From assembly GCF_003254295.1 (NCBI RefSeq), contig NZ_QKZO01000005.1, forward strand, positions 1 to 64,000: a stretch of 64,000 nt of DNA, written 5' to 3'. The notes beneath the pieces are model-generated. The model had not been told where the DNA came from and did no database searches. It saw only the letters and a list, made by a program, of their open reading frames with translations. Positions 63,925 to 64,000 of the stretch are shown here, in pieces (position 1 is the stretch's first letter; each line of letters starts with the position of its first letter). A program made the position numbers and the translations under genes. The stretch comes from Rhodobacter capsulatus (lineage in GTDB: Bacteria; Pseudomonadota; Alphaproteobacteria; Rhodobacterales; Rhodobacteraceae).

Positions 63925-64000
63925 TCAGCGGGCCGGGTTCACCTCGATGGTGACATGGGCAAGCTCGCGCAGATGCGCCAGCCTTGCGCGATAGGCGGCG
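63925..64000 (-). CDS. C-terminal end of a cation diffusion facilitator-like protein (cut by window edge)
   Basis: The last 25 codons on the minus strand read AYRARLAHLRELAHVTIEVNP followed by AR and stop. A His-Val/Thr-x-Glu-Val ending of this kind is typical of the cytoplasmic domain of CDF efflux proteins (Zn, Co or Fe), but too little is visible for certainty. It lies upstream of feoA1 in the same direction and ends 142 bp before it. Confidence 0.4.
   Translation of the reverse strand, partial: AAYRARLAHLRELAHVTIEVNPAR

Overview
The window is a GC-rich chromosomal segment from an alphaproteobacterium of the Rhodobacteraceae. Rhodobacter capsulatus or a close relative is the best guess. 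The case rests on strong G/C bias at third codon positions, an imuA-imuB-dnaE2 mutagenesis cassette with a Rhodobacter-type LexA operator (GAAC-N7-GAAC), a feoA-feoA-feoB-feoC locus, hmuSTUV, and a nickel transporter behind an exact NikR box. No photosynthesis gene or rRNA lies in the window, so the species call is an inference.

Layout. 1-6563: the start of tuf, then parC, a short-chain dehydrogenase, etfBA with a clear terminator, and a DUF6473-like gene. 6738-12983: 3-hydroxyacyl-CoA dehydrogenase, then imuA, imuB and dnaE2. A complete SOS promoter is embedded in the end of imuA. 13001-17900: a small Tat-exported protein and alkaline phosphatase phoA (with a Pho box) diverge from a MacB/LolD-like ABC transporter whose permease carries a histidine-rich loop. 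A DUF2076 gene follows. 17968-22504: a membrane protein, an RsmB-like methyltransferase and a YgiQ-type radical SAM protein. 22639-25319: tRNA-Arg(CCT) followed by a decayed prophage of gene fragments joined by deletions and frameshifts.

25621-36549: a LacI regulator, a polysaccharide-export-type ABC-2 permease, and a run of cysQ, a kdsB-like cytidylyltransferase, galU, galE, two paralogous glycosyltransferases, a branching-enzyme-like glycosyltransferase and a sulfotransferase. This set looks like a surface-glycan module, possibly sulfated. 36550-41249 on the minus strand: ptsN, hpf, lptB, lptA, lptC, kdsD and a short RNase D, the usual LPS-transport neighbourhood.

41355-63783 is a 22-kb metal-uptake region. 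It holds an AraC regulator, a TonB siderophore receptor, a periplasmic esterase and a CeuABCD-type catecholate siderophore ABC transporter; then DUF454 and nikABCDE behind a NikR box; then a heme receptor with hmuSTUV; then convergent feoC, feoB, feoA2 and feoA1. The window ends in the last codons of a cation-diffusion-facilitator-like protein. Together these genes would import ferric siderophore, nickel, heme and ferrous iron. No siderophore biosynthesis genes are present.
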